A DNA stretch of 64,000 bases, taken from positions 1-64,000 of the forward strand of contig CBIFVZ010000003.1 of the NCBI GenBank assembly GCA_966185765.1, in the 5' to 3' direction. Each line of letters opens with the position of its first letter. Within the stretch, counting starts at the first letter, position 1. The DNA is from CBIFVZ01 sp966185765 (lineage in GTDB: Bacteria; Pseudomonadota; Gammaproteobacteria; Enterobacterales; Enterobacteriaceae). Under the pieces are notes generated by a model. That model saw only the letters and a list, made by a program, of their open reading frames with translations, had not been told where the DNA came from and made no database searches. This document shows, piece by piece, positions 1 to 8,196 of the stretch. Position numbers and translations under genes: made by a program.

Positions 1-96
1 GTGCTTATATTACCTGATTTAATTGAGAATTCAGATTTTTGCCAGAGTATACATAGTTTATTTATTCATATTCTTGATGAAAAAAAATAGAATAAT

Positions 97-135
97 GCCG
101 GGTAAGATCTCCAAATCTTCCCGGCTTATTTTTTA
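97..135. terminator. Bidirectional intrinsic terminator
   Basis: A GCCGGG(T)AAGAT arm pairs with ATCTTCCCGGC, with one bulged T and a short loop. T-rich tracts follow on both strands (TTATTTTTTATTT on plus, TTATTCTATTTTTTTTC on minus). It would end a plus-strand gene lying outside the window and the minus-strand remnant at 158-232. Confidence 0.75.
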
Positions 136-157
136 TTTACCCGTGCTGTTCAGCGCA

Positions 158-232
158 CTAAACAACCGCCTCCTTAGCCCCCTTCACCACCTGCCGCACC
201 TGATAAAGCTGCTCGTGCAGCTGGTACTGTTT
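158..232 (-). pseudogene. 3' remnant of an unidentified minus-strand gene
   Basis: A minus-strand frame encodes the tail KQYQLHEQLYQVRQVV followed by KGAKEAVV and a TAG stop, directly before a good terminator hairpin. The frame has no start and runs into a TGA at 233-235. It therefore looks like the last 24 codons of a gene whose upstream part was lost. I do not recognise the family. The composition (Q, V, E, K rich, few rare codons) looks coding, but the piece is too short for certainty. Confidence 0.3.
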
Positions 233-366
233 TCAGGGAGGAGATCAGTTGGGAAAAAGAACGTAGATTAATGCTGGACAAAAATAAACTGATTGAGACC
301 TGTAAGAAGGAAAGAGATAAATTTCAAATTGGTGAGTTGATAGATTATGAGTTTATTTGCCATTGA
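178..366 (+). pseudogene. 3' remnant of an unidentified plus-strand gene
   Basis: The frame is open from just after a TAG at 175-177 to a TGA at 364-366. Its later half reads as a lysine- and glutamate-rich helical tail (EEISWEKERRLMLDKNKLIE, then TCKKERDKFQIGELIDYEF). There is no convincing start with a ribosome-binding site; the only in-frame ATG, at 271, would give 31 residues. The stretch is AT-richer than the neighbouring core genes, as expected of a decayed accessory gene. No function can be assigned. Confidence 0.3.
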
Positions 367-430
367 ATGTAGGAAAAATGTTTAAAGGTTTTTGTTACTA
401 GTGAGCTGCATCCATAGAAAATCGATGATT

Positions 431-461
431 TAAAGAAAAGAGGCCCACTAACGGAGCCTCT
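431..461 (-). terminator. Terminator of ybhC
   Basis: On the minus strand an AGAGGC/GCCTCT stem (439-461) lies about 50 bases past the ybhC stop and is followed by TTTTCTTT. This fits an intrinsic terminator for the ybhB-ybhC side. Confidence 0.7.
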
Positions 462-512
462 GATGAGAAATGATGCGTCAAAAAACGCACTTTTCATTTC
501 TTTTTATCTCTG

Positions 513-1802
513 TCACTCACCGCTGTCTTCGCGGTTATTAAACTCCCACAGGCGGTTAAAGCGCGGGTCGTTCAGGTCGCGCTGGGGGTTGCCCTGGTCG
601 TCCGCACCGTTACCGATGTTGCCTGCAAACGGGCGTTTTGAACCCAGCGCGTCGCCCCACGGACGTTCCTGATTAAAGCCTTTGCCAATCACACTGTCGC
701 GAATCACGACCTGGCCGTTAGCGGTCTGGCCTGGCGCATAGCCATTTTCAGAAGCCTCGATATCCCACGCACGGCCGAGCTGTGCTACGCCTTCACCGTC
801 GGCGGTAAAGCGGCTATTAACCGCGAGGAAACCGTAGAACATATTCGGGCGCGTTGCCGGGGCAAACACATAGCCTTCCTCGCTCTGGCGGCTTGCCACC
901 ACGCGGAAATCAGTATTATCAAACACCACAGCACCGCGGCCCGCCACCAGGTCTACATCGCCTTCAATGTAGCTGCGCGTAACCAGCGTGCGGGTCAGGC
1001 GGTCAGCCTGCATACGGTTCTGAATATCGCTGTTGGTGACAAGAAATGTATTCTGGCGGCCCAGCAGATTAACGGCGTTAATTTGCACCTGGTCGCCGTC
1101 ACTGCGCAGCGCGACCGCCTGGTGGTTACCTGCACCCACGCTGTCACCCAGGGTGTTCTGGATGGTCAGGTTTTGCAGTTGCAGCCCATTGTTTTGTGAC
1201 CAGACAGCGGCAGAACACTGCACGCCAACCGTTGCGGCTCGCTGCTTCTGGCAACTATCAAACATATACCAGGCCGGTTTGCCTGGCATGTATTTGCCCG
1301 ACGGGTTGACCGTGTGGCGCCAGGTCGTAAGGTCCATTTCGGAATCCAGAGCAAGACCGATTTTCACATCGGCAGGTTGTGCCCCGGTACCGTAAAGCGT
1401 GATGCTACCGGAAGCCGCCGGAATGTACACCGTGCCTTCGTAGCTACCCGGCAACACCGCAATGTACATACGCTTGCTGGCGTGCTTAATGATAGCGGCA
1501 TCCACCGCTGCCTGAATCGTGGTATGGGTTACGCCCTGGGCGTCCGCCGGACCGACCACAAAATCGGGCTGCTGTGGTACGGTAATCGAAGCCGGGCGCC
1601 ACGGCTCGGCGTTGGGCGACATTGAGGCAAACCAGTGCTGCGCGGTGAAATTGCTGGCTTCAGCCGCAGAGAGAACCGGGCGAGATTCACTGCCCGGCGC
1701 TTTTTGCTCGGAAACCGATTGGGATGAGGAAGAGCTACAGGCAGTCAGCGTCGTACCCAGTGCAAATGCCAGCGCCAGGCGAGTGAGCGTAGTGGTTTTC
1801 AA
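513..1802 (-). CDS. ybhC: YbhC, pectinesterase-fold outer-membrane lipoprotein
   Basis: A 429-residue lipoprotein of the pectin methylesterase beta-helix family, matching E. coli YbhC (427 residues) along its length. Residues 1-21 form a lipoprotein signal with lipobox LTAC and Cys22 as the lipidation site, followed by a Ser-rich linker. The beta-helix shows FVVGPADAQGVTHTTIQAAV near residue 80 and the conserved QNTF and GDVDLVAGRG segments around the active-site cleft. E. coli YbhC is reported to act on acyl-CoA thioesters rather than pectin, so the substrate is uncertain. The start is TTG: AAGGAG sits five bases upstream and no ATG fits. It lies downstream of ybhB with a hairpin between. 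Confidence 0.93.
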   Translation of the reverse strand: MKTTTLTRLALAFALGTTLTACSSSSSQSVSEQKAPGSESRPVLSAAEASNFTAQHWFASMSPNAEPWRPASITVPQQPDFVVGPADAQGVTHTTIQAAVDAAIIKHASKRMYIAVLPGSYEGTVYIPAASGSITLYGTGAQPADVKIGLALDSEMDLTTWRHTVNPSGKYMPGKPAWYMFDSCQKQRAATVGVQCSAAVWSQNNGLQLQNLTIQNTLGDSVGAGNHQAVALRSDGDQVQINAVNLLGRQNTFLVTNSDIQNRMQADRLTRTLVTRSYIEGDVDLVAGRGAVVFDNTDFRVVASRQSEEGYVFAPATRPNMFYGFLAVNSRFTADGEGVAQLGRAWDIEASENGYAPGQTANGQVVIRDSVIGKGFNQERPWGDALGSKRPFAGNIGNGADDQGNPQRDLNDPRFNRLWEFNNREDSGE

Positions 1803-1940
1803 GGGGGCTCCTTGCTTACAGGTTTACAGGTTGATGCGTTACCGACGTCGGTGCGCTTTCCCGGGTGGCAGGAAGCGCTGTGGCAGCTGACGCAGGCATG
1901 ATCCTCAGAAACCAGCTTTGTATAACAACTTGAGCGAAAC

Positions 1941-1969
1941 GGGAAGCCGATTTTTGTAGTCGGCTTCCC
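1941..1969 (-). terminator. Hairpin between ybhB and ybhC
   Basis: A perfect 10-bp stem (GGGAAGCCGA / TCGGCTTCCC) with a nine-base loop lies just past the ybhB stop. The T-run is weak on either strand, so it may be a partial terminator or a processing hairpin. Confidence 0.5.
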
Positions 1970-1981
1970 AAAGCGTAAGGA

Positions 1982-2458
1982 TTAAATAAAATGGGCGGTA
2001 ATTGATGCGCTGGCAAGCCGGTGGAAGTGGACGTTAAAACCTACCATCGCGCCGCTGGCGTTGGCGTCAACGTCAATGCTTTCAACGTCCAGCGCATGCA
2101 CGGTAAAGATATAGCGGTGACTCTCGCCTTTGGGCGGGGCCGCCCCGCCGTAGCCTGCGCTACCAAAGTCGGTGCGTGTCTGCACCGCGCCGTCTGGCAG
2201 GGCGGCCAGACCAGAGCCAGCGCCCTGAGGGAGTACGCGGGTGTCCGCAGGCAGGTTGGCGACAATCCAGTGCCACCAGCCTGAGCCTGTGGGGGCATCG
2301 GGATCGTAACAGGTGATAACAAAACTTTTGGTGCCTGAGGGCACCTCGTCCCAGGCAAGATGGGGCGAAATATTCTCTCCCTCATAGCCCATGCCGTTAA
2401 AAACCTGACGCGCAGGCAGTTTGTCACCATCCTTAAAATCATTGCTGATGAGCAGCAT
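1982..2458 (-). CDS. ybhB: YbhB, PEBP/Raf-kinase-inhibitor-like protein
   Basis: A 158-residue cytoplasmic protein of the phosphatidylethanolamine-binding (PEBP) family, the same length as E. coli YbhB. The family anion-binding signature is visible as CYDPDAPTGSGWWHWIVANL near residues 50-70, with the second signature GESHRYIFTVHAL near 110-125. E. coli YbhB is known structurally but its ligand is not settled. Its ATG overlaps the stop of the upstream DJ-1-like gene as TAATG, with GGAGG placed for the start, so the two are probably translationally coupled. Confidence 0.95.
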   Translation of the reverse strand: MLLISNDFKDGDKLPARQVFNGMGYEGENISPHLAWDEVPSGTKSFVITCYDPDAPTGSGWWHWIVANLPADTRVLPQGAGSGLAALPDGAVQTRTDFGSAGYGGAAPPKGESHRYIFTVHALDVESIDVDANASGAMVGFNVHFHRLASASITAHFI

Positions 2459-3150
2459 TATGCCTCCTTCTGGTGGTTCAGTAGTGTGAGGATATCTTGC
2501 GCAGCCGCAGCAGAAGAGGCGGGGTTTTGCCCGGTCACGAGTTGGCCGTCAACAACCGAATATACGCCCCAGTCATCTGTGCGTTCAAACAGGCCGCCTG
2601 CCTGTTTTAGCGCATCTTCCACCAAAAAGGGAACGACCTTTGTTAGTCCCACAGCCTCCTCTTCGCTGTTGGTAAAGCCCGTCACGCGCTTGCCCTGCAC
2701 CAGCGGCGAGCCGTCAGGATTGTGCGCAAGGCGCAGCACACCCGGCGCGTGGCACACTGCGCCAACGGGTTTGCCGCTGGCCCAGAACGCCTCGATAAGT
2801 GCAATAGAATGGGCATCCTGCGCCAGATCCCACAGCGGGCCGTGACCGCCTGGATAGAACACGGCGTCGAAATCGTCGGCGCTGATAGCGCTGAGCTTGT
2901 GGGTACTGGCAAGCAGGTGCTGGGCGTCATTATCAGCACGAAAGCGCTCGGTGTCTGTGGTTTGTGCGTCCGGCGCATCGCTTACCGGGTCCAGCGGCGG
3001 CTGCCCACCGTTGGGAGAGGCGAGGGTGATGTTAAGCCCGGCATCGTGGAAGACATAATAAGGAGCGGCAAACTCTTCAAGCCAGAATCCGGTTTTCTTG
3101 CCAGTATCGCCAAGCTGGTCGTGCGAGGTTAACACCATCAGAATATGCAT
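2458..3150 (-). CDS. DJ-1/PfpI-family (Hsp31-like) protein
   Basis: A 230-residue protein of the type 1 glutamine-amidotransferase-like superfamily. It resembles the Hsp31/HchA side of the family: TGFWLEEFAAPYYVF with a conserved Glu near residue 20, ASPNGGQPPLDPVSD near 45, and the nucleophile elbow GAVCHAPGVL with Cys near 131 followed by His. Such proteins are glyoxalases, deglycases or chaperones; which applies here cannot be read from sequence. The start at 3150 is chosen because GGAGCAAGCA precedes the ATG; longer reading would run into bioA. E. coli K-12 has no gene here, so it is an addition coupled to ybhB. Confidence 0.9.
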   Translation of the reverse strand: MHILMVLTSHDQLGDTGKKTGFWLEEFAAPYYVFHDAGLNITLASPNGGQPPLDPVSDAPDAQTTDTERFRADNDAQHLLASTHKLSAISADDFDAVFYPGGHGPLWDLAQDAHSIALIEAFWASGKPVGAVCHAPGVLRLAHNPDGSPLVQGKRVTGFTNSEEEAVGLTKVVPFLVEDALKQAGGLFERTDDWGVYSVVDGQLVTGQNPASSAAAAQDILTLLNHQKEA

Positions 3151-3217
3151 TGCTTGCTCCTGTTTGTGACCGTTGTGCCCCGAAGTGTAGTGCATCACCC
3201 TCGGGGCTGCCGTGCAT

Positions 3218-4507
3218 TCAGGACTGGAATAATTCCGGCTTTTGCAGCGCGCGGGCGAGCGCATCGGTGAGGCGGTGAAGCTGTTCAGGCGTGATGATGT
3301 ACGGTGGCATCAGGTAGAGCAGTCGGCCAAACGGGCGAATCCAGACGCCAGATTCGACAAAAAAGCGCTGAATGGCTGCCATATTGACCGGCGAGCGGCT
3401 TTCCACTACGCCAATTGCCCCTAACACGCGCACATCTGCCACCTGTGAGTGCTCACGCAGTGGCAGCAAAGCGTCACGCAGTTGGGTTTCGATTGCCAAC
3501 ACCTGGCCCTGCCAGTGGCCCTCTGCCAGTAGCGCCAGGCTTTCGCTTGCCACTGTGCAGGCCAGCGGATTACCCATAAAGGTCGGTCCGTGCATAAAGC
3601 AGCCTGCTTCACCGTTGCTGATGGTATCCGCTACCTCACGGGTCGTCAGCGTGGCAGACAACGTCATGGTGCCGCCGGTCAGTGCTTTGCCAAGGCACAT
3701 AATATCCGGCGTGATGCCCGCGTGTTGGCAGGCAAACAGCTCGCCTGTGCGGCCAAAACCGGTGGCAATTTCATCGGCAATCAGCAGGATACCTTCTCTG
3801 TCGCACATGCGGCGAATACGCTTAAGCCACTCGGGGTGATACATGCGCATCCCGCCTGCCCCCTGAACAATCGGCTCAAGGATAACGGCAGCAATTTCGT
3901 GACGATGCGCTGCCATCAGGCGGGCAAAGGGGGCGATATCGCGCTCGTCCCACTCGCCGTCAAAGCGGCTGGCGGGGGCGGGGGCAAACAGGTTATCCGG
4001 CAGATAACCCCGCCACAGGCTGTGCATGGCGTTATCCGGGTCGCACACTGACATCGCGCCAAAGGTATCGCCGTGGTAGCCGTTGCGCAGTGTTAAAAAG
4101 CGCTGGCGTGGCTCGCCGCGTGCCTGCCAGTACTGCAACGCCATCTTCATTGCCACTTCCACGGCCACCGAGCCGGAGTCGGCCAGAAATACGCACTCCA
4201 GCGTCTGAGGTGTCATTTCCACCAGCTGTCGACACAGATCCACGGCGGGCTGATGGGTTATGCCGCCAAACATCACGTGCGCCATACGTCCGGCCTGCTG
4301 TTGCAATGCACTCACCAGGCGTGGATGGCCGTAGCCATGAATCGCCGCCCACCAGGAGGACATGCCGTCTACCAGCGTTTCGCCGCTGTCGAGCGTTAGC
4401 TCGCAGCCAGAAGCACAGGTGACCGGGTAAACCGGCAGGGGGTGGGTCATGGAAGTGTAAGGGTGCCAGATGTGTTGACGGTCGAAGGTTAAATCGGCAG
4501 GGGTCAT
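3218..4507 (-). CDS. bioA: BioA, adenosylmethionine-8-amino-7-oxononanoate aminotransferase
   Basis: A 429-residue class III PLP aminotransferase that converts 7-keto-8-aminopelargonate to 7,8-diaminopelargonate using S-adenosylmethionine as amino donor. Visible features: SSWWAAIHGYGHPRL near residue 51, the cofactor region YHGDTFGAMSVCDP near 144, LIADEIATGFGRTG with the PLP-binding Asp near 245, and the Schiff-base Lys in CLGKALTGG near 274. Length equals that of the E. coli enzyme. It is divergent from bioBFCD across the BirA operator. Confidence 0.98.
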   Translation of the reverse strand: MTPADLTFDRQHIWHPYTSMTHPLPVYPVTCASGCELTLDSGETLVDGMSSWWAAIHGYGHPRLVSALQQQAGRMAHVMFGGITHQPAVDLCRQLVEMTPQTLECVFLADSGSVAVEVAMKMALQYWQARGEPRQRFLTLRNGYHGDTFGAMSVCDPDNAMHSLWRGYLPDNLFAPAPASRFDGEWDERDIAPFARLMAAHRHEIAAVILEPIVQGAGGMRMYHPEWLKRIRRMCDREGILLIADEIATGFGRTGELFACQHAGITPDIMCLGKALTGGTMTLSATLTTREVADTISNGEAGCFMHGPTFMGNPLACTVASESLALLAEGHWQGQVLAIETQLRDALLPLREHSQVADVRVLGAIGVVESRSPVNMAAIQRFFVESGVWIRPFGRLLYLMPPYIITPEQLHRLTDALARALQKPELFQS

Positions 4508-4515
4508 AGTGTGAC

Positions 4516-4549
4516 TTGTAAACCATTATCAAAACATTTAGGTTTACGA
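4516..4549. promoter_or_regulatory. BirA (bio) operator with divergent promoters
   Basis: TTGTAAACC, 16 bases, then GGTTTACGA form the interrupted palindrome expected for biotinyl-AMP-bound BirA. The right arm has one change from a perfect match. It lies in the 85-bp gap between the bioA and bioB starts, so one site can shut both transcripts when biotin is sufficient. Confidence 0.93.
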
Positions 4550-4592
4550 GTATAACCACAAACCGAAATGAACAACACTTTTTGAGGACGCT

Positions 4593-5624
4593 ATGGCCCA
4601 CTGGACAATGTCACAGGTTACCGCCCTGTTTGAAAAACCACTGCTGGAGCTGCTGTTTGAGGCGCAAGTCGTGCACCGTCAGCACTTTGATCCGCAGCAG
4701 GTTCAGGTCAGCACGCTGCTGTCGATAAAGACCGGCGCCTGCCCGGAAGACTGCAAATACTGCCCCCAGAGCGCACGCTACAAAACGGGACTGGAGTCCG
4801 AAAAGCTCATGGAAGTCGAGCAGGTGCTGGATTCCGCACGCAAGGCACTGGCGGCTGGCTCTACACGTTTTTGCATGGGAGCGGCCTGGAAGAACCCGAG
4901 CGAGCGTGACATGCCGTACCTTGAGCAAATGGTGCAGGGCGTGAAGGCGTTAGGGCTGGAAACCTGTATGACGCTTGGCACACTCAGCGATGCCCAGGCG
5001 CAGCGTCTGGCCAACTCCGGCCTTGATTACTACAACCACAACCTTGACACCTCGCCAGAATTCTACGGCAACATCATCACCACCCGCAGTTACCAGGAGC
5101 GTCTCGATACGCTCGATAAGGTTCGTGACGCCGGGATTAAGGTTTGCTCTGGCGGCATTGTCGGGTTGGGAGAAACGGTTAAAGACCGGGCCGGGTTGCT
5201 GTTACAGCTTGCTAACCTGCCCACGCCGCCAGAAAGCGTGCCGATTAACATGCTGGTGAAGGTCAAAGGTACACCGCTTGCCGACAACGACGATGTCGAT
5301 CCGTTTGATTTTATCCGCACTATCGCCGTGGCGCGCATCATGATGCCGCGCTCTTACGTACGTCTGTCCGCCGGACGTGAACAGATGAACGAGCAGACCC
5401 AGGCCATGTGCTTTATGGCGGGGGCAAATTCAATTTTCTACGGCTGCAAGCTGTTGACCACCCCTAATCCGGAAGAAGACAAAGACCTGCTGCTGTTTCG
5501 CAAACTGGGTCTTAACCCACAGCAGCATGCGGTGGCAAACGGTGATAACGAGCAGCAGGCACAGCTCGCGCGTCAGTTGCTGGAGTCCGATAACAGTCAG
5601 TTTTACAACGCGGCGGCACGATGA
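4593..5624 (+). CDS. bioB: BioB, biotin synthase
   Basis: A 343-residue radical-SAM enzyme that inserts sulfur into dethiobiotin. The [4Fe-4S] ligands are in CPEDCKYC (Cys50, 54, 57). The YNHNLDTSPEFY and CSGGIVGLGET segments of the barrel are present, as is the late Arg in SYVRLSAGREQM near 255, associated with the [2Fe-2S] sulfur-donor cluster. It is first in bioBFCD, with TGAGGA before the start. Its TGA overlaps the bioF ATG as ATGA. Confidence 0.98.
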   Translation: MAHWTMSQVTALFEKPLLELLFEAQVVHRQHFDPQQVQVSTLLSIKTGACPEDCKYCPQSARYKTGLESEKLMEVEQVLDSARKALAAGSTRFCMGAAWKNPSERDMPYLEQMVQGVKALGLETCMTLGTLSDAQAQRLANSGLDYYNHNLDTSPEFYGNIITTRSYQERLDTLDKVRDAGIKVCSGGIVGLGETVKDRAGLLLQLANLPTPPESVPINMLVKVKGTPLADNDDVDPFDFIRTIAVARIMMPRSYVRLSAGREQMNEQTQAMCFMAGANSIFYGCKLLTTPNPEEDKDLLLFRKLGLNPQQHAVANGDNEQQAQLARQLLESDNSQFYNAAAR

Positions 5625-6778
5625 GTTGGCAACAGCGTATTGATACGGCTCTCGCACAACGGCGCGCCAGTCAAACGCTGCGCGGGCGTAGCGCAGTAAC
5701 GCAGGGCTGTGGCCGCTGGCTGGAGCGTGAGGGGCAGCGGTGGCGCAATTTCTCCAGCAATGACTATCTTGGCCTGAGTCAGCATCCTGCGGTGGTATCT
5801 GCCTGGCAGGACGGTGCGCGGCGCTACGGTGTTGGCAGCGGCGGTTCCGGCCATATTACCGGTTACGGTGAGGCACACCAGCAACTCGAGCAGCAGCTGG
5901 CGCAGTGGTTGGGTTACCCGCGTGCACTGCTGTTTATCTCCGGCTTTGCGGCGAACCACGCCGTTATCAGCGCGCTGGCGCAATCTGAGGACATGCTGAT
6001 TGCCGACAGGCTCAGCCACGCCTCGTTGCTGGAAGCCGCAAGCCAGAGTCCGGCACAGTTGCGCCGCTTTACGCATAACGACACGGCAGCGCTACAGCGG
6101 CTGCTGACAAAGCCCTGCTGCGGACAACGGCTGGTCATTACCGAAGGCGTGTTCAGTATGGACGGAGACAGCGCACCGCTGGCAGACATTGCGCATAGCG
6201 CGCATCAGGCAGGCGCCTGGCTGATGGTCGATGACGCCCACGGTGCGGGCGTCATCGGTGAGGGTGGACGTGGTAGCTGCGTGCAGGCACAGCTGCGCCC
6301 GGAGCTGCTGGTGATCACCTTCGGCAAAGCGTTTGGCGTGAGCGGTGCCGCAGTGCTGTGTAGCGAGCCATTGGCGGACTATTTGCTGCAGTTTGCCCGT
6401 CACCTGATTTACAGCACTGCCATGCCGCCTGCACAGGCGATGGCGGTGAGCGCCGCACTGAAGGTTATTGCCAGCGACGAAGGTGAGCGGTTACGCCTGC
6501 GTCTGCGTACGCATATCGCGCGTTTCAGGCAGGGTGCGGGCAAATTACCGCTGCAACTGACGGATTCCAGCACCGCGATTCAGCCGCTGATTGTTGGCGA
6601 CAATGAGGCGGCGCTGTCTCTGGCGCAGCGTTTGCGCGAGTGCGGCTTTTGGGTAAACGCGATTCGTCCACCCACAGTGCCACCTGGCACCGCACGCCTG
6701 CGCCTGACGCTCAGCACCGTGCACCAGGAGGAGGATATCGACGCGCTGCTGGAGGTACTTGATGGCATCAGTAAATAA
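5621..6778 (+). CDS. bioF: BioF, 8-amino-7-oxononanoate synthase
   Basis: A 385-residue alpha-oxoamine synthase joining pimeloyl-ACP and alanine with loss of CO2. Visible are FSSNDYLGLSQHP near 45, the GSGGSGHITGYGEAHQQLE segment near 73, MVDDAHGAGVIG with the cofactor Asp near 204, and the PLP Lys in ITFGKAFGVSG near 236. Translation is coupled to bioB by ATGA, and its end overlaps the bioC start by 17 bases. Confidence 0.97.
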   Translation: MSWQQRIDTALAQRRASQTLRGRSAVTQGCGRWLEREGQRWRNFSSNDYLGLSQHPAVVSAWQDGARRYGVGSGGSGHITGYGEAHQQLEQQLAQWLGYPRALLFISGFAANHAVISALAQSEDMLIADRLSHASLLEAASQSPAQLRRFTHNDTAALQRLLTKPCCGQRLVITEGVFSMDGDSAPLADIAHSAHQAGAWLMVDDAHGAGVIGEGGRGSCVQAQLRPELLVITFGKAFGVSGAAVLCSEPLADYLLQFARHLIYSTAMPPAQAMAVSAALKVIASDEGERLRLRLRTHIARFRQGAGKLPLQLTDSSTAIQPLIVGDNEAALSLAQRLRECGFWVNAIRPPTVPPGTARLRLTLSTVHQEEDIDALLEVLDGISK

Positions 6779-7517
6779 ACCTGCCGTGGCTGCCGCATTT
6801 GGACGTGCAGCGGTCAGCTACGATCGGTTTGCCGGGCTTCAGCGTCAGAGTGGGGAAGCGTTGCTCAGGCGTATCAATCATCTTGAGGCGCAGACGGTGT
6901 TGGATGCGGGCTGCGGCACGGGCGTATTCAGTCGTCGTTGGTGTGAGGCGGGCTGCCGGGTGACGGCGCTCGATTTGTCTGAAGAGATGCTGGCGCAGGC
7001 GCGACTCAACGAGGCAGCACAGGAATATATTTGCGGCGATATTGAAGCCTTACCCCTGGCGGATGCGTACGTTGACCTGGTCTGGAGCAACCTGGCGGTG
7101 CAGTGGTGCAGCGACCTGAGTCGTGGTTTGCGTGAGCTTTTACGTGTGACGCGACCGGGGGGGCATGTGGCTTTCAGCACGCTGTGCGACGGTTCGTTGC
7201 CGGAGATTCACCAGGCCTGGCAGGTGGTGGATTCACGCCCGCATGCTAACCATTTTCTCAGCGAGCGCCAGATTATCGACGCCACTGGCGGCCAACTACT
7301 GGATTATCACTGTGAGACGTTAACGCTGTATTTTGCCGATGCACTCAGCGCCATGCGCTCACTCAAGGGTATTGGCGCCACCCATTTACATGACGGGCGC
7401 AGCAGTGGCCTGCTGACTCGCGGTCAGCTACAGGCATTGAGCCTCGCCTGGCCACAGTATCAGGGGGCCTGTCCTCTGAGCTATAACCTGTTTTACGGAG
7501 TACTGAAACGTGACTAA
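6762..7517 (+). CDS. bioC: BioC, malonyl-ACP O-methyltransferase
   Basis: A 251-residue class I SAM methyltransferase. It masks the malonyl-ACP carboxyl so the fatty-acid machinery can extend it to pimeloyl-ACP methyl ester. SAM motif I is VLDAGCGTG near residues 47-55, motif II includes VTALDLSEEML, and the post-motif reads SNLAVQWCSDL. The ATG at 6762 matches the MA(S/T)VNK start of E. coli BioC; a TTG one codon earlier is less likely. No bioH is in the window. Confidence 0.95.
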   Translation: MASVNKPAVAAAFGRAAVSYDRFAGLQRQSGEALLRRINHLEAQTVLDAGCGTGVFSRRWCEAGCRVTALDLSEEMLAQARLNEAAQEYICGDIEALPLADAYVDLVWSNLAVQWCSDLSRGLRELLRVTRPGGHVAFSTLCDGSLPEIHQAWQVVDSRPHANHFLSERQIIDATGGQLLDYHCETLTLYFADALSAMRSLKGIGATHLHDGRSSGLLTRGQLQALSLAWPQYQGACPLSYNLFYGVLKRD

Positions 7518-8196
7518 ACGCTGGTTTGTGACCGGAACAGATACCGAAGTCGGAAAAACGGTGGCGAGTTGTGCGCTGTTGCAGGCTGCACGGCTTGCGG
7601 GCTATCGCACCGCAGGCTACAAGCCCGTTGCTTCGGGCAGCGAGATGACGCCTGAGGGGATACGCAACAGTGACGCGCTGGCACTACAGCGCAACAGTAG
7701 CGTGGCGCTGCGCTACGAGCAGGTTAATCCGCTGACTTTTCTGGAGCCGACCTCGCCACACATTGTGAGCGCCGAAGAACGGCGGCCCATTGAGTTTGTT
7801 ACGCTTAGCGCCGGGCTGCGTGCACTGGAAGCGCGGGCTGACTGGGTGCAGGTAGAAGGCGCGGGGGGATGGTTTACGCCGCTTTCAGCAAATTCTACTT
7901 TCGCCGACTGGGTGGTACGTGAGCGCCTGCCGGTGATACTGGTCGTGGGTATCAAACTGGGGTGCATCAACCATGCGCTTTTGACTGCACAGGCGGTACA
8001 GGCAAGTGGATTACGGTTAGCGGGGTGGATTGCTAACGATATCGCGCTGCCGGGGCGCCGCCATAGCGAATACCTTGCTACTCTTCAGGCGCGATTGCCT
8101 GCGCCACTTCTGGGCAAAATCCCGCATATTGATAACGCAGAAACGGCCCAGCATCTCGGGCGCTATCTGTCGCTTCCTGTCCTTAGCCAGACCTGA
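7510..8196 (+). CDS. bioD: BioD, dethiobiotin synthetase
   Basis: A 228-residue P-loop enzyme forming the ureido ring of dethiobiotin from diaminopelargonate, CO2 and ATP. The N-terminal GTDTEVGKT P-loop spans residues 9-17. KPVASG near 37-42 and VEGAGGWFTPL near 115 carry substrate- and Mg-binding residues. It starts with GTG inside the last codons of bioC, as in E. coli, and ends the operon. Confidence 0.97.
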   Translation: MTKRWFVTGTDTEVGKTVASCALLQAARLAGYRTAGYKPVASGSEMTPEGIRNSDALALQRNSSVALRYEQVNPLTFLEPTSPHIVSAEERRPIEFVTLSAGLRALEARADWVQVEGAGGWFTPLSANSTFADWVVRERLPVILVVGIKLGCINHALLTAQAVQASGLRLAGWIANDIALPGRRHSEYLATLQARLPAPLLGKIPHIDNAETAQHLGRYLSLPVLSQT

